Under the pieces are notes generated by a model. It was not told where the DNA came from, did not search any database, and saw only the letters and a list, made by a program, of their open reading frames with translations. Source: Pseudomonadota bacterium (GTDB taxonomy: Bacteria > Bdellovibrionota > Bdellovibrionia > Bdellovibrionales > JACTMU01). Taken from it: a stretch of 64,000 bases of DNA. Each line of letters starts with the position of its first letter. Positions within the stretch are counted from its first letter, which is position 1. The stretch covers positions 21,828 through 85,827 of the forward strand of contig JACTMU010000081.1 of the NCBI GenBank assembly GCA_014584465.1. Reading direction: 5' to 3'. This document shows, in pieces, positions 36,065 through 45,021 of the stretch. The translations under genes were made by a program, and so were the position numbers.

Positions 36065-36703
36065 CTATTCAACGTACCACAGACTCAGGAGTGAATCAGG
36101 CCCGGCAAACTTCGGCTCAACAAGAGCGCGAAATACAGATTGGGTGCGAATCTTCTCCCGAAATATGGAATCTTGGTGGAGTGACTTTTCTTCAAGTGGT
36201 ACGATTGGCAAACCAGAGATGATGTGGGATAGATCCTTCCACAGGTAACCTCTACGCTCATGTTTGAGTGCAAACCCAGAAATCCAAAAGAGGCCAACCA
36301 TCAGACGGCCTTGGCTGATCTCTGCCTCAATGGAAGAGACGGAACGAAAATTATTCGAGGTCACCAAACAAGGCGTCTCCTCAAAACGACCCAAGAGATC
36401 ATAGGTGATGAAGTACCGCAGCTCATTGAGATTCAAATAGGCGTCTTTCAATATCACCGATTTGTGAATAAAGACGTACTTTGAGGAGAAACCAAAGGGC
36501 TCGATCTTCAGACCGAAGTGAGCAATGACCAGATCCTTATCCTTATGGACAACAAAGAGTGAGTCCTTTTCGTGGGCCAGCTTCCACGGACTTCGCGACG
36601 TCGAGGTGGCACCCGCGCAAAGAAGTCTCTCTCCTTCGTTTCGAGTCAAAGAGAGATAAAACTTGCGCCTTACGTAGTCATATCGATCGATCTCGAATCT
36701 CAT
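36065..36703 (-). CDS. hypothetical protein, about 212 aa
   Basis: Start taken at ATG 36703 because AAAGAGG precedes it and because the longer reading frame (to 36766) would run back through the terminator at 36740-36773. The protein is soluble with no signal peptide: MRFEIDRYDYVRRKFYLSL at the start and YFITYDLLGRFEETPCLV in the middle suggest mixed alpha/beta structure. No motif or family is recognised. It lies downstream of the repeat-tail Cys-rich gene on the same strand but is separated from it by the terminator. Confidence 0.6.
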   Translation of the reverse strand: MRFEIDRYDYVRRKFYLSLTRNEGERLLCAGATSTSRSPWKLAHEKDSLFVVHKDKDLVIAHFGLKIEPFGFSSKYVFIHKSVILKDAYLNLNELRYFITYDLLGRFEETPCLVTSNNFRSVSSIEAEISQGRLMVGLFWISGFALKHERRGYLWKDLSHIISGLPIVPLEEKSLHQDSIFREKIRTQSVFRALVEPKFAGPDSLLSLWYVE

Positions 36704-36739
36704 GACCTCTTTTAGATTGTATTGAATGGAGCTGGCAAG

Positions 36740-36773
36740 AAAAAGGGCACAGGAGATCTCCTGCACCCTTTTT
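36740..36773 (-). terminator. intrinsic terminator (bidirectional shape)
   Basis: Stem GGGCACAGGAGA / TCTCCTGCACCC (36745-36768) is near-perfect and flanked by A5 and T5, so it could work on either strand. It lies 26 nt after the stop codon of the leftward gene at 36799. Confidence 0.8.
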
Positions 36774-36798
36774 GTTGGCTCTCAATGGGCAGTTCTAT

Positions 36799-38672
36799 TT
36801 AACGTTCAATCACTGGGGGCACAACATCCATCGAATCCAAATCGTCGCTGTTGCCCATTCCCATTCCCATGCCCATGCCGCCGCCGCTCATGCCGCCGCC
36901 GCCACCGCCGCCGCCCATTCCGCCGCCGCCGCCGCTACCGCCGCCGCCCATCCCGCCGCCGCCGCCGCCGCTACCGCCGCCGCCGCCGCCGCCGCCGCTA
37001 CCGCCGCCGCCTCCTGGTTCCATTGGCCCTGGTCCTGGTGTGGGATTAGGCGTGGGCTCCATTGGCCCTGGCCCTGGTGTGGGGTCCATTGGCATTGGCC
37101 CTGGTGTGGGATCCATTGGCATTGGCCCTGGTGTGGGATCCATTGGCATTGGCCCTGGTGTGGGATCCATTGGCATTGGCCCTGGTGTTGGATCCATCGG
37201 CATTGGCCCTGGTGTTGGATCCATCGGCATTGGCCCTGGTGTTGGATCCATCGGCATTGGCCCTGGTGTTGTGTTGGATCCATCGGCATTGGCCCTGGTG
37301 TTGGATCCATCGGCATTGGCCCTGGTGTTGGATCCATTGGCATTGGTGGCATTGGCATTGGACGAGGTTCATCAGGTTTATGAACACAACGCTGTTTGCT
37401 GCTCGACCACCAGTGGCCGACAGGGCAACGTGGGTTGGGACGATCTACCTCGCACCTGCCTGAGTGTCGATCCCAATGTGTCCCTCGCCCGCACTCCACT
37501 CCTCGGGGAACGCATCGATGGTAGTGATCGCTCCATCTCTCGTCAAAACGACAATCTCGTGGTCCCCAATCGTTGCGATCGCAACGAAATCGACCAAAAT
37601 CCCAGTGGTAACCCCAGGGACATCGGAACCAACCATCCCGAACACACGTCTGCAGTCGATAATTGTAGCTGTACCCTGCAGGGCAGTAATGGATTGGCCA
37701 ATTGGGCAAACATCGGTGCTCATAACGTGAATAGTGCCATCCGATAGGACATATTCGCTGATATGGAACACAATGACCCGCATAATCTCGATAATATCCA
37801 ATTGGACACTCGGGTACAACGGGGTAGGAGAGACACTGATCCAACTCCGGATCATAGTAGGTCCCCTCTGGGCACGAGTCGATCGGATCAGGCACACATC
37901 GGTTCAATTCTCGATCGTAGTATTCATTGGCAGAACAATCCTGTTCATGACGAAAAACTTGAAACTGAAATTGTCTCGAAGTTTCACGTTCTTCATCATC
38001 GATTGCATGGATCACAAAATGATATTTTCCCTCTTCCGCAATCCAACCGCTGATTTGAGCTGTCGTAGAGTCCACAATCTCGATGGATACATCTACGGGA
38101 ATATTGCCCCTATGGGCAGCCAATTGGACACTGGATTCATCAAGCAACTCCAAGTAGATGTTCTCACTAAAATACTCAGACAGCTCTTGAGCCTTCAAAT
38201 AAGATGGAGTCTCAAATCGAGGATGGTTGATCTGTGGATTGTCATTTCCATAAAGACAAATCTCTCGATGGGCCACTCGAGAACTTGACCTCTCACTTGC
38301 CGTGAGCACAAAACACCAAGTTCCTGTAAACGATGGATACCCCGATATGACAAAGGCAGATGGCGCGATCTCCTCGGTCTCCAGACCCGCAGGAAGTTCA
38401 GCTTCTGAAATCTCCCACAAAACATAACCCTCAGGCAACTCATTCAAATGAAATTGAATTCTCGAGTACTCACCATAAGTCACCTCGAGGTCGCGATCGT
38501 CCACTTCAATTTGAAGCTCATTTCGAAAATCCAACGTTCGAAAATCTGTCGAAGTCTCGGCAACAGTCTTGGAGCCAAAACTCAACGTTCGGATGTGATA
38601 AACACTCGCCAAGAGTGCCGTACACGTTACCATTAAGATGGCCAAAAGTCGCCATCCCCTTTTCACCCTCAT
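36799..38672 (-). CDS. Cys-rich secreted protein with (GPMPMDPTP)n tail, frameshifted by a 5-bp duplication
   Basis: The first 420 or so residues are intact: signal anchor (about 7-27), a beta-rich region of about 220 residues, then Cys-rich repeats (CPIGYYRDYAGHCVPY, CPIGWHYSRYEHRCLPN, CPWGYHWDFGRFRC). A 9-residue repeat tail follows. At 37266-37275 the bases GTGTT occur twice; this +5 shift moves the frame from PMPMDPTPG to a QHQGQCRWI-type repeat that stops at 36888 (594 aa). Removing 5 bp gives exactly 623 codons ending in a Gly/Met-rich tail and DDLDSMDVVPPVIER at 36799, matching the end of the paralogue at 39095. AAGGGGGG precedes the ATG. Function unknown; probably a surface or matrix protein. 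Could be phase-variable or simply broken. Confidence 0.8.
37075..37345. repeat. 27-bp tandem repeat array
   Basis: About ten units of roughly TCCATTGGCATTGGCCCTGG plus TGTGGGA/TGTTGGA, encoding GPMPMDPTP on the minus strand. The array contains the 5-bp GTGTT duplication. A neighbouring CCGCCGCCG-rich stretch (about 36870-37015) encodes the Gly-rich part. Confidence 0.9.
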
Positions 38673-38953
38673 AACCCCCCCTTTTTTTCGATCACTTAGT
38701 GACCCAATGTTTCAATCACCGCGCACTCAGACACCTCACTGCCCAATCAAAAACGATCATCTCTCATCAAGTGCCATAGCACTTGTGATTCGATTTAGAT
38801 TCAGATGAGCAATTGAGGAGCGGCGTAGCACGATTCCGCCAGGGACAAAACTCCCTTTTTCTCAACCCCACAGCAAGGAATATGCCAGAGAATTTGGTCC
38901 CATTTGCACCTCCAGGCCATTACCAATATCAGAACTGGGTTGAAAATAGAAAA

Positions 38954-39045
38954 GGCGTAGCTTGAGCTACGCCTTCTGCAAACTGGAAGCGTAGTTTGAG
39001 CTACGCCTTCTGCAAACTGGAGGCGCAGGTTCAATCTGCACCTCC
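38954..39045 (-). terminator. triple hairpin downstream of the 39095 gene
   Basis: Reading leftward there are three palindromes: 39019-39045 (GGAGGTGCAG.../CTGCGCCTCC), 38988-39008 and the perfect 20-bp GGCGTAGCTTGAGCTACGCC at 38954-38973, the last followed by TTTTCTATTTT. Two share a repeated CCAGTTTGCAGAAGGCGTAG unit. Most likely a terminator cluster for the gene ending at 39095. The rest of the 38673-39094 gap holds only the promoter side of the 38672 gene. Confidence 0.7.
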
Positions 39046-39094
39046 GAAAACTTCCCTCGTTCCAAGTCCACGAGGTAGATCCACAGTGTGGAAA

Positions 39095-40843
39095 CTACTC
39101 AACTTCGGGCGGGATGATACCTCCATCGGAATCGAAATCAGTTCCGAGGACCATTCCCATTCCCATTCCGCCCATACCTCCACTGCCGCTCATACCGCCC
39201 ATGCCCATCGGTCCTCCTGGATCCATTGGCATCGGCATTGGCCCGGGTGGCATTGGCATTGGCATTGGCCCGGGTGGTATTGGCATTGGCCCGGGTGGTA
39301 TTGGCATTGGCCCGGGTGGTATTGGCATTGGCATTGGCATTGGCCCGGGTGGCATTGGCATTGGCATTGGCCCGGGTGGTATTGGCATTGGCATTGGCCC
39401 GGGTGGCATTGGCATCGGCATTGGCCCGGGTGGCATTGGCATTGGCATTGGCCCGGGTGGCATTGGCATTGGCATTGGCCCGGGTGGCATTGGCATCGGC
39501 ATTGGCATTGGCCCAGGTGGCATTGGCATTGGTCGTGGTTCATCAGGTTTATGCACACATCTTTGCTTACTTCGTGACCACCAGTGCCCTGAAGGACATC
39601 TATGATCCGGGCGATTGGGTTCACAACGATCTCTATGTCGGTCCCAGTGTGTTCCGGGCCCACAGACTCGATCTCGCGGGATACATCGATGCTGATGATC
39701 ACTCCATCTCTCATCAAATCGACAATCACGACGATCCCAATCGTGCCTTACACATCGTAGACGGCTGTAATCCCAATGGTATCCCCAAGGACATCCATAC
39801 CATGTATCGCGAACACAAACTTCAAGATAGTAGTTGTATTTGTAACCGATGGGACAGTAATGCGTCGGCCAGTTTGGCAAACATCGATTCTCATAGCGCG
39901 AGTAGTGCCATCCGATGGGACAAATTCGGCGATAGGGCACACAGTGGCCTGCATAGTCCCGATAATATCCATTTGGGCAGTGCGACTCGATGGGATAACT
40001 AATGCAACGGTCAAGCTCAGGATCGTAGTAAGTTCCCGACGGACAACTGTCGATGGGATCCGGAACACATCGATTGAGATTAGTATCGAAGTATTCATTT
40101 GGTCCACAATCATGAACCTTTCGATAGACGTGAAACTGAAATTGTCTTGAAGTTTCACGATCAAAATCATCGATGGCATTCACCACAAAGTAGTAACGAC
40201 CCTCTTGCGATACCCAACCACTTGCTACAACTGTGCTAGAGCCCTCAACGTCAAAACTCACATCTTCAGGAACATTTCCTCTTTCAATGTAGAGCGTGAC
40301 TGGACGTCCATCGAGTGATTCCACAGAAACAACTTCAGTAAAGTAGTCTGAAATCTCCTGAGCTCTTAGATAGGATGGGGTCTCAAATCGCGGGTGGTTC
40401 AACTCTGGATTGTCATTTCCAAAAAGACAAATTTCACGATAGCCGGTATCCCCAGTTGAACTCTCCGTTGCGGCAAGTGTAAAACACCACGTCCCGGTAA
40501 AGGCAACATATCCTGAAATGACAAATTCACTCTGTGATACATCTTCGGTCTCAAGACCATTGGGTAGCTCTGCCTCTACAATCTCCCAAGAAACGTTACC
40601 TCTTGGATATTGGTTGAGATGGATCGGTATGCGAACATACTCCCCATAAGTAACCTCCAAATCGTTCTCATCAACTTCAAGCTGAAGTCCATTTTGAAGA
40701 TCCAAAACTTCAAAATCGGTCGATGTCTCTGCCACGGTCTTTGAACCTAGGCCCACCCTTTCAGTACCGTAGATCCCACTTGCCACGGCAACAAGCGCCA
40801 CAAGCAAAATGGAGAAAAACGGCAACCTTCGTTGCTTCATCAT
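39095..40843 (-). CDS. Cys-rich secreted protein with (GPMPMPMPP)n tail, intact paralogue
   Basis: 582 aa. Same layout as the gene at 36799: signal anchor (about 8-25), beta-rich region (about 30-225), Cys-rich repeats (about 230-430; CPNGYYRDYAGHCVPY, CPIGWHYSRYENRCLPN, CPWGYHWDYSRLRC), then a tail of Met-Pro and Gly-Pro-Met repeats and a final MGMVLGTDFDSDGGIIPPEV. The Cys spacing suggests small disulfide-bonded modules similar to chitin-binding or EGF-like folds, but no named family is supported. AAAAAGGGGGGG precedes the ATG, as in the paralogue. The tail is extremely low in complexity and probably extended. Confidence 0.8.
   Translation of the reverse strand: MMKQRRLPFFSILLVALVAVASGIYGTERVGLGSKTVAETSTDFEVLDLQNGLQLEVDENDLEVTYGEYVRIPIHLNQYPRGNVSWEIVEAELPNGLETEDVSQSEFVISGYVAFTGTWCFTLAATESSTGDTGYREICLFGNDNPELNHPRFETPSYLRAQEISDYFTEVVSVESLDGRPVTLYIERGNVPEDVSFDVEGSSTVVASGWVSQEGRYYFVVNAIDDFDRETSRQFQFHVYRKVHDCGPNEYFDTNLNRCVPDPIDSCPSGTYYDPELDRCISYPIESHCPNGYYRDYAGHCVPYRRICPIGWHYSRYENRCLPNWPTHYCPIGYKYNYYLEVCVRDTWYGCPWGYHWDYSRLRCVRHDWDRRDCRFDERWSDHQHRCIPRDRVCGPGTHWDRHRDRCEPNRPDHRCPSGHWWSRSKQRCVHKPDEPRPMPMPPGPMPMPMPMPPGPMPMPMPPGPMPMPMPPGPMPMPMPPGPMPMPIPPGPMPMPMPPGPMPMPMPIPPGPMPIPPGPMPIPPGPMPMPMPPGPMPMPMDPGGPMGMGGMSGSGGMGGMGMGMVLGTDFDSDGGIIPPEVE
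39226..39536. repeat. tandem GGCATT-GGCCCGGGT repeat array
   Basis: Units of 21-33 bp built from GGCATTGGC hexamers and CCCGGGT, encoding the Met-Pro repeats on the minus strand. Unit lengths vary in steps of 6 bp, so expansion or contraction keeps the reading frame. Confidence 0.9.
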
Positions 40844-41064
40844 ACCCCCCCTTTTTATTTGCCTCTTCCCCGAAGGTGCACTTCAAGAAAGCGACTCTTT
40901 TGTTGTTGTAAAGACAAAAGTCCCCTCTTTCTTTCAATAGTAAGCAAAACTTATGCCAGACCAAAATTTTTCTAATGCAATCCAGGCAGACAGCCTTGTG
41001 CGTCATCCTCGCACAATGGTGCTCTTTTCGTACAAATCGGTACCTTTTTGGGAGTCCCTAAACT

Positions 41065-41835
41065 CTAACCTGGTTTCAAATTGATCCAATTGGCTTTGCA
41101 AGAGCGCAGATGAACGACGTTGTAGGAGTCATTCCACCAACCTAAATTCAAAGAGCGAACCACTCTTTCTCTCACATCAGTTGAAGAGTCATCCTCAATA
41201 TGGCAGTGCCCCGTCACAATCCAATCAAAGGCCCTCTGTTGATAAACACATCTTATATATGAATCCAAATTTCTTCGAAATTCTTGATCCGACAAGCTCC
41301 TCATCTGTGTCGTGTACCCTCGACTCAATCGACTCGCCCGCCGTCCAAACATCGCAACAATGGAACCTGGCAAATGTTCAATCACCCATCGAACAACACC
41401 CTGATGCAGTAACCATTTTAAGAAGCGATACCCATGGTCCGTCGGATCCATAAGATCACCATGCTCAACCCTTACCGTCTGATCTGATATCTGAAAATAG
41501 GTCGGTTCACAGTGAACCTCAAAGTTCAGCTGATCTCTCCAATATCGCTCTAAGTAGAGATCATGGTTCCCTTCAAAGTAGATCACTCGATAACCCTTTG
41601 ATTGAACATTCCTGAGCTCTTCGATGAGTGGTTGCCATTGAAGAATAAAGTAAGAGTGAGCGCCTACCCATAGGTCAAAGAGATCGCCTACCAAGAAAAG
41701 TCCGACAGCTCCATGTTGTTCAAGGTCTGGGAGATCTCGCAAGAAGCGCAAGAAGACCAAACACTTCTCTTCATCGGGAGATTTGAGATGAAGATCCGAG
41801 ACAAAATAGGCCTCTCTCAGGACCAATACGCCCAC
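41065..41835 (-). CDS. lpxH: UDP-2,3-diacylglucosamine diphosphatase-like phosphoesterase
   Basis: 256 aa. Calcineurin-like fold with all metal motifs: FVSDLHL, FLVGDLFDLW, YFEGNHDLYLE, VEHGDLMDP and VTGHCHIE. FDLWVGA and the WVIEHLP region are typical of LpxH and its homologues, which cleave UDP-diacylglucosamine to lipid X in lipid A synthesis. The GTG start shares its first base with the ftsZ stop (TAGTG), so translation is probably coupled. Placing a lipid A gene right behind ftsZ would link envelope growth and division; this is inference. The exact LpxH-versus-homologue call rests on motifs only. Confidence 0.8.
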   Translation of the reverse strand: MGVLVLREAYFVSDLHLKSPDEEKCLVFLRFLRDLPDLEQHGAVGLFLVGDLFDLWVGAHSYFILQWQPLIEELRNVQSKGYRVIYFEGNHDLYLERYWRDQLNFEVHCEPTYFQISDQTVRVEHGDLMDPTDHGYRFLKWLLHQGVVRWVIEHLPGSIVAMFGRRASRLSRGYTTQMRSLSDQEFRRNLDSYIRCVYQQRAFDWIVTGHCHIEDDSSTDVRERVVRSLNLGWWNDSYNVVHLRSCKANWINLKPG

Positions 41836-43475
41836 TATTTTTTGGGATCTTGGGCTTTATTCTCGGCCTGTCGACGACGAATGTAGGCAGGAATCTCCAA
41901 CTCTTGCAAATCAAATGGAGGTTGAACGATATCTCTTGCCATCTTTCGAGCTCGTTCGAGCTCACACTCGGCCGACTCAAAATTCATCGTCAACTGTTCT
42001 GGTTCATTGTGTGGCGGGCGGCGCGCGCCCTGAACATTTTGACCATTCTGTGGACTTTGCACATTTTGTGAGCTCTGCACGCCATGCGAGCTTGGGTAAC
42101 CCTGGTAACCCTGAGAACCTTGAGAGCTTTGAGAACTTTGAGAACTTTGAGAACTTTGAGAACTTTGGGTCTCAATCTGCGACTCCCGGTAGGCTCTTGC
42201 CTTTGCAAGCAGCATGTCGACGGGAAGTGGCTTTTCATTGACGATCGGCTTATCAAACCCAACAGCAGAGGGAGTTGAAGCAGGAGTTGCAGTCATTGGG
42301 GCACCCCGATCCTCCACCTTTTCATAGTAGGACTCCGTGCGATTGAATACCATCTCCTGGGGGCGAGCTGCAGCCACCTCCCTGGCTTCATAAGCATATT
42401 CCACCTGTCGATGTTGTCCCTCTCGAACATGAGGAGAAGAGACAGAGTAAGAGGTGTCGGACAACACCTCAGAATTGGTCCGCACACCCACAACCGATTC
42501 CAGGATGGGCGTTTGAAGCTCCTGTCCAAACCCTGTCGCAATCACGGTGACTCGAACCTCATCTCCCATCTTCTCGTCAACCACGGCACCAAAGATGATC
42601 TCGGCATCTTCGTGGGCTGCCTCTGTGATGAGAGTCGAAGCCTCATTGACCTCAAAGAGACTTAGGTCAGGGCCACCGGTAATGTTGATGATGATTCCTG
42701 TCGCACCTTCAATAGAGACATTTTCAAGAAGTGGCGAAGAGATCGCAGCAGTTGCAGCCTCAACAGCTCGATTCTCCCCTGTGGCGCAACCTGCACCCAT
42801 GAGGGCCATCCCTTGAGCCGCCATGACCGTTCGAATATCTGCAAAATCAAGGTTGATAAGTCCACGTATGTTGATCAGATCCGAAATCCCCTTTACAGCT
42901 TGCAATAGAACCTCATCGGCCTTTTTGAAAGTTTCCAAAAGGGGAGTCCGCTCACCAGAAATCGAGAGCAATTTCTGATTGGGAATCACAATTAAGGTGT
43001 CCACATTTTCTTTAAGATCTAAGACTCCAGAGTTGGCCTGTCGTTGACGTTTTTTCCCCTCAAACTTAAAGGGGCGAGTCACAACACCAATCGTAAGGGC
43101 TCCCAGTTCACGCGCAATCTTGGCCACAACAGGTGCTCCACCCGTTCCTGTACCACCACCCATTCCAGCGGTCACAAAGACCATGTCTGCGCCCTCAAGG
43201 GCCTCAACGATCTCATTGTAAGATTCAATGGCAGAACGACGGCCAGTCTCTGGGTTTGCACCAGCCCCTAGCCCCTTCGTCAACTCAGAGCCAAGCTGCA
43301 ACTTATGCGGAGCACGGGCAGCCAGAAGCGCCTGTCGATCTGTATTTGCCACAATGAAATCAACTCCCATAAGCTTACAGGAGATCATCGTGTCTACAGC
43401 GTTGCTTCCACCACCCCCAACACCGACAACTTTGATGTTTGCACCAGCATGGATCTGCTCTTCTAGCTCAAACAT
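41835..43475 (-). CDS. ftsZ: cell division GTPase FtsZ
   Basis: 546 aa, longer than the usual 380-400 because of a long linker. GTPase core (about 10-320): [14 protein letters not shown], the tubulin signature GGGTGTGG at 106-113 and the T7 loop [12 protein letters not shown] disordered linker (about 330-510) contains [11 protein letters not shown] encoded by a 9-bp tandem repeat. The C-terminal peptide [14 protein letters not shown] is the conserved site for binding FtsA and other partners. AGGAAGG precedes the ATG. It is 34 nt downstream of ftsA and its stop overlaps the lpxH start by one base. Confidence 0.98.
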   Translation of the reverse strand: MFELEEQIHAGANIKVVGVGGGGSNAVDTMISCKLMGVDFIVANTDRQALLAARAPHKLQLGSELTKGLGAGANPETGRRSAIESYNEIVEALEGADMVFVTAGMGGGTGTGGAPVVAKIARELGALTIGVVTRPFKFEGKKRQRQANSGVLDLKENVDTLIVIPNQKLLSISGERTPLLETFKKADEVLLQAVKGISDLINIRGLINLDFADIRTVMAAQGMALMGAGCATGENRAVEAATAAISSPLLENVSIEGATGIIINITGGPDLSLFEVNEASTLITEAAHEDAEIIFGAVVDEKMGDEVRVTVIATGFGQELQTPILESVVGVRTNSEVLSDTSYSVSSPHVREGQHRQVEYAYEAREVAAARPQEMVFNRTESYYEKVEDRGAPMTATPASTPSAVGFDKPIVNEKPLPVDMLLAKARAYRESQIETQSSQSSQSSQSSQSSQGSQGYQGYPSSHGVQSSQNVQSPQNGQNVQGARRPPHNEPEQLTMNFESAECELERARKMARDIVQPPFDLQELEIPAYIRRRQAENKAQDPKK

Positions 43476-43509
43476 AAATCACCCTTCCTTTTTTTGAGTC
43501 TCAAACCAA

Positions 43510-44775
43510 TTACCCACCTAAGGCTCCCGTAAAAAGATCCTTAATCCTGCGGGACCATCGCGAAACAGGGCCCGAAACAGAAGTTGAACCCAATCGCTGT
43601 GTGGGTCTGTGATGAGTTCTAAATTTTTGTTGCTCCAATCCATAGAGAATCAAACCCACCGCGGTCGTATAGGCGGGACTGCCAATAATGTCCGTAAGTC
43701 CTCCTACACCGACTGGCACGCCCCTTCGGACAGGAACATCGAAGACAAAGTCCGCCATCTCAATCAGTCCATCGAGATCGCTGGCTCCACCAGTAAGGAC
43801 CACACCAGATCCAAGCAGAGGAATCATTCCGCTCTTTTGAAGTTCATTGTGGATCAAATTGAGAGTCTCCTCGGCCCGAGGTTCAATGATGTCACAAAGG
43901 TGACGACGAAAAACAGTGCGAACCTTTCTCCCACCGACACCCTCAACCTCAATGGTCTCTTGATCGTTCACAAGTGTGGAAAGGGCACATCCAAATTTAC
44001 GCTTGAGCTTTTCTGCATTGGCCTGAGGAGTTCGAAGTCCCACCGCCACATCATGAGTAAAGTGATGACCACCAACCAAGAGCACCGAGGTAAATGAAAC
44101 ACTTCCTTGTGAGTAGATGATCGTATCACAGGTGCCTCCACCCATGTCCACTACGGCCACACCTAGGTTTCTCTCATCCTCACTGAGAACCGCGAGCGAA
44201 GAGGCGAGGGGCTGAAGAACAAGCCCGCAAACTTTAAGTCCTGCGAGCTCCGCACACTTCACTGCGTTTTGAAGAGGGGTGTGTCCCCCAGTCACAATGT
44301 GAACCAAAGACTCCAGACGCACCCCGGACATTCCCACTGGGTCACAAATCCCCGACTGCTCATCCACTATGAACTCGCGAGGAAGCACGTGAATCACCTC
44401 GCGATCCCCTGGAACGGCCACGAGCTTGGCCGCCTCAATGACCCGTTCCACATCTTGAGCTGTAACCTCACGATTTTTTATTGCCACCATCCCTTTGGAA
44501 TCAAAGGAGCGAATGTGGGCCCCTGAAACACTGACCCACGCCTCTTGAAGGGTGTAACCTGCCATCAGCTCAGCCTCTTCGCGGGCCTTACGAACCGACT
44601 CAATCATGGCCTCAATGTTGACCACGACGCCTTGACGCATTCCTTGACTTGGGCAAACCCCAACTCCCACAATGTCCACGCCTGTCGGTGTCTGAAGCCC
44701 AATGACCAAGGCGACCTTGTTGGTACCAATGTCGAGCCCCGCGATGATCTGGTTCTTTGAAGCGACCTTATTCAT
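43510..44775 (-). CDS. ftsA: cell division protein FtsA
   Basis: 421 aa. Actin-like ATPase that tethers FtsZ to the membrane. IIAGLDIGTNKVALVIG is the phosphate-1 motif, GVAVVDMGGGTCDTII phosphate-2, and VVLTGGASDLDG the adenosine motif; the 1C domain lies at about 85-165. The C-terminal RIKDLFTGAL is a short amphipathic membrane-targeting helix. AAGGA precedes the ATG. The usual upstream ftsQ or ddl gene is absent: a huge lipoprotein gene lies 246 bp upstream, so ftsA starts its own transcript here. Confidence 0.97.
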   Translation of the reverse strand: MNKVASKNQIIAGLDIGTNKVALVIGLQTPTGVDIVGVGVCPSQGMRQGVVVNIEAMIESVRKAREEAELMAGYTLQEAWVSVSGAHIRSFDSKGMVAIKNREVTAQDVERVIEAAKLVAVPGDREVIHVLPREFIVDEQSGICDPVGMSGVRLESLVHIVTGGHTPLQNAVKCAELAGLKVCGLVLQPLASSLAVLSEDERNLGVAVVDMGGGTCDTIIYSQGSVSFTSVLLVGGHHFTHDVAVGLRTPQANAEKLKRKFGCALSTLVNDQETIEVEGVGGRKVRTVFRRHLCDIIEPRAEETLNLIHNELQKSGMIPLLGSGVVLTGGASDLDGLIEMADFVFDVPVRRGVPVGVGGLTDIIGSPAYTTAVGLILYGLEQQKFRTHHRPTQRLGSTSVSGPVSRWSRRIKDLFTGALGG

Positions 44776-45021
44776 CCCAATCCTTAGTTGCCTGATCTAC
44801 GTCGTATCCTACGTCCAGTGTAAATCTGTCAGTGCCATCCATTCAAGTCGGTCAAACCCATTTAGAGTCTTAAAATCTTGTTAAAACTCGACTTTTTTGA
44901 CCCCTCTTGACTTAAGGCTACGGAACCTTACGCACACTGACAACAGATTTTTGAACTTCTTAAATCAAATGACGCGTCCAGCGAACCGATATGACCTCGC
45001 CTTCGATTGCAAAGCCACAAA

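Noticed and set aside
37030..37345. CRISPR-like appearance of regular repeats
   Set aside because: Units are contiguous without unique spacers and encode a peptide repeat.
36726..37747. Long open frames on the + strand through the repeat region (Gly/Pro- or Ala/His-rich)
   Set aside because: They are artefacts of the GC-rich 27-bp and CCG repeats being open in all frames; the real gene is on the minus strand, with signal peptide and a paralogue.
38996..40002. Long + strand open frames over the Met/Pro repeats of the second Cys-rich gene
   Set aside because: Repeat shadow of the minus-strand gene; products are pure HWPGWHWHW or GIGIGPGG text with no other features.
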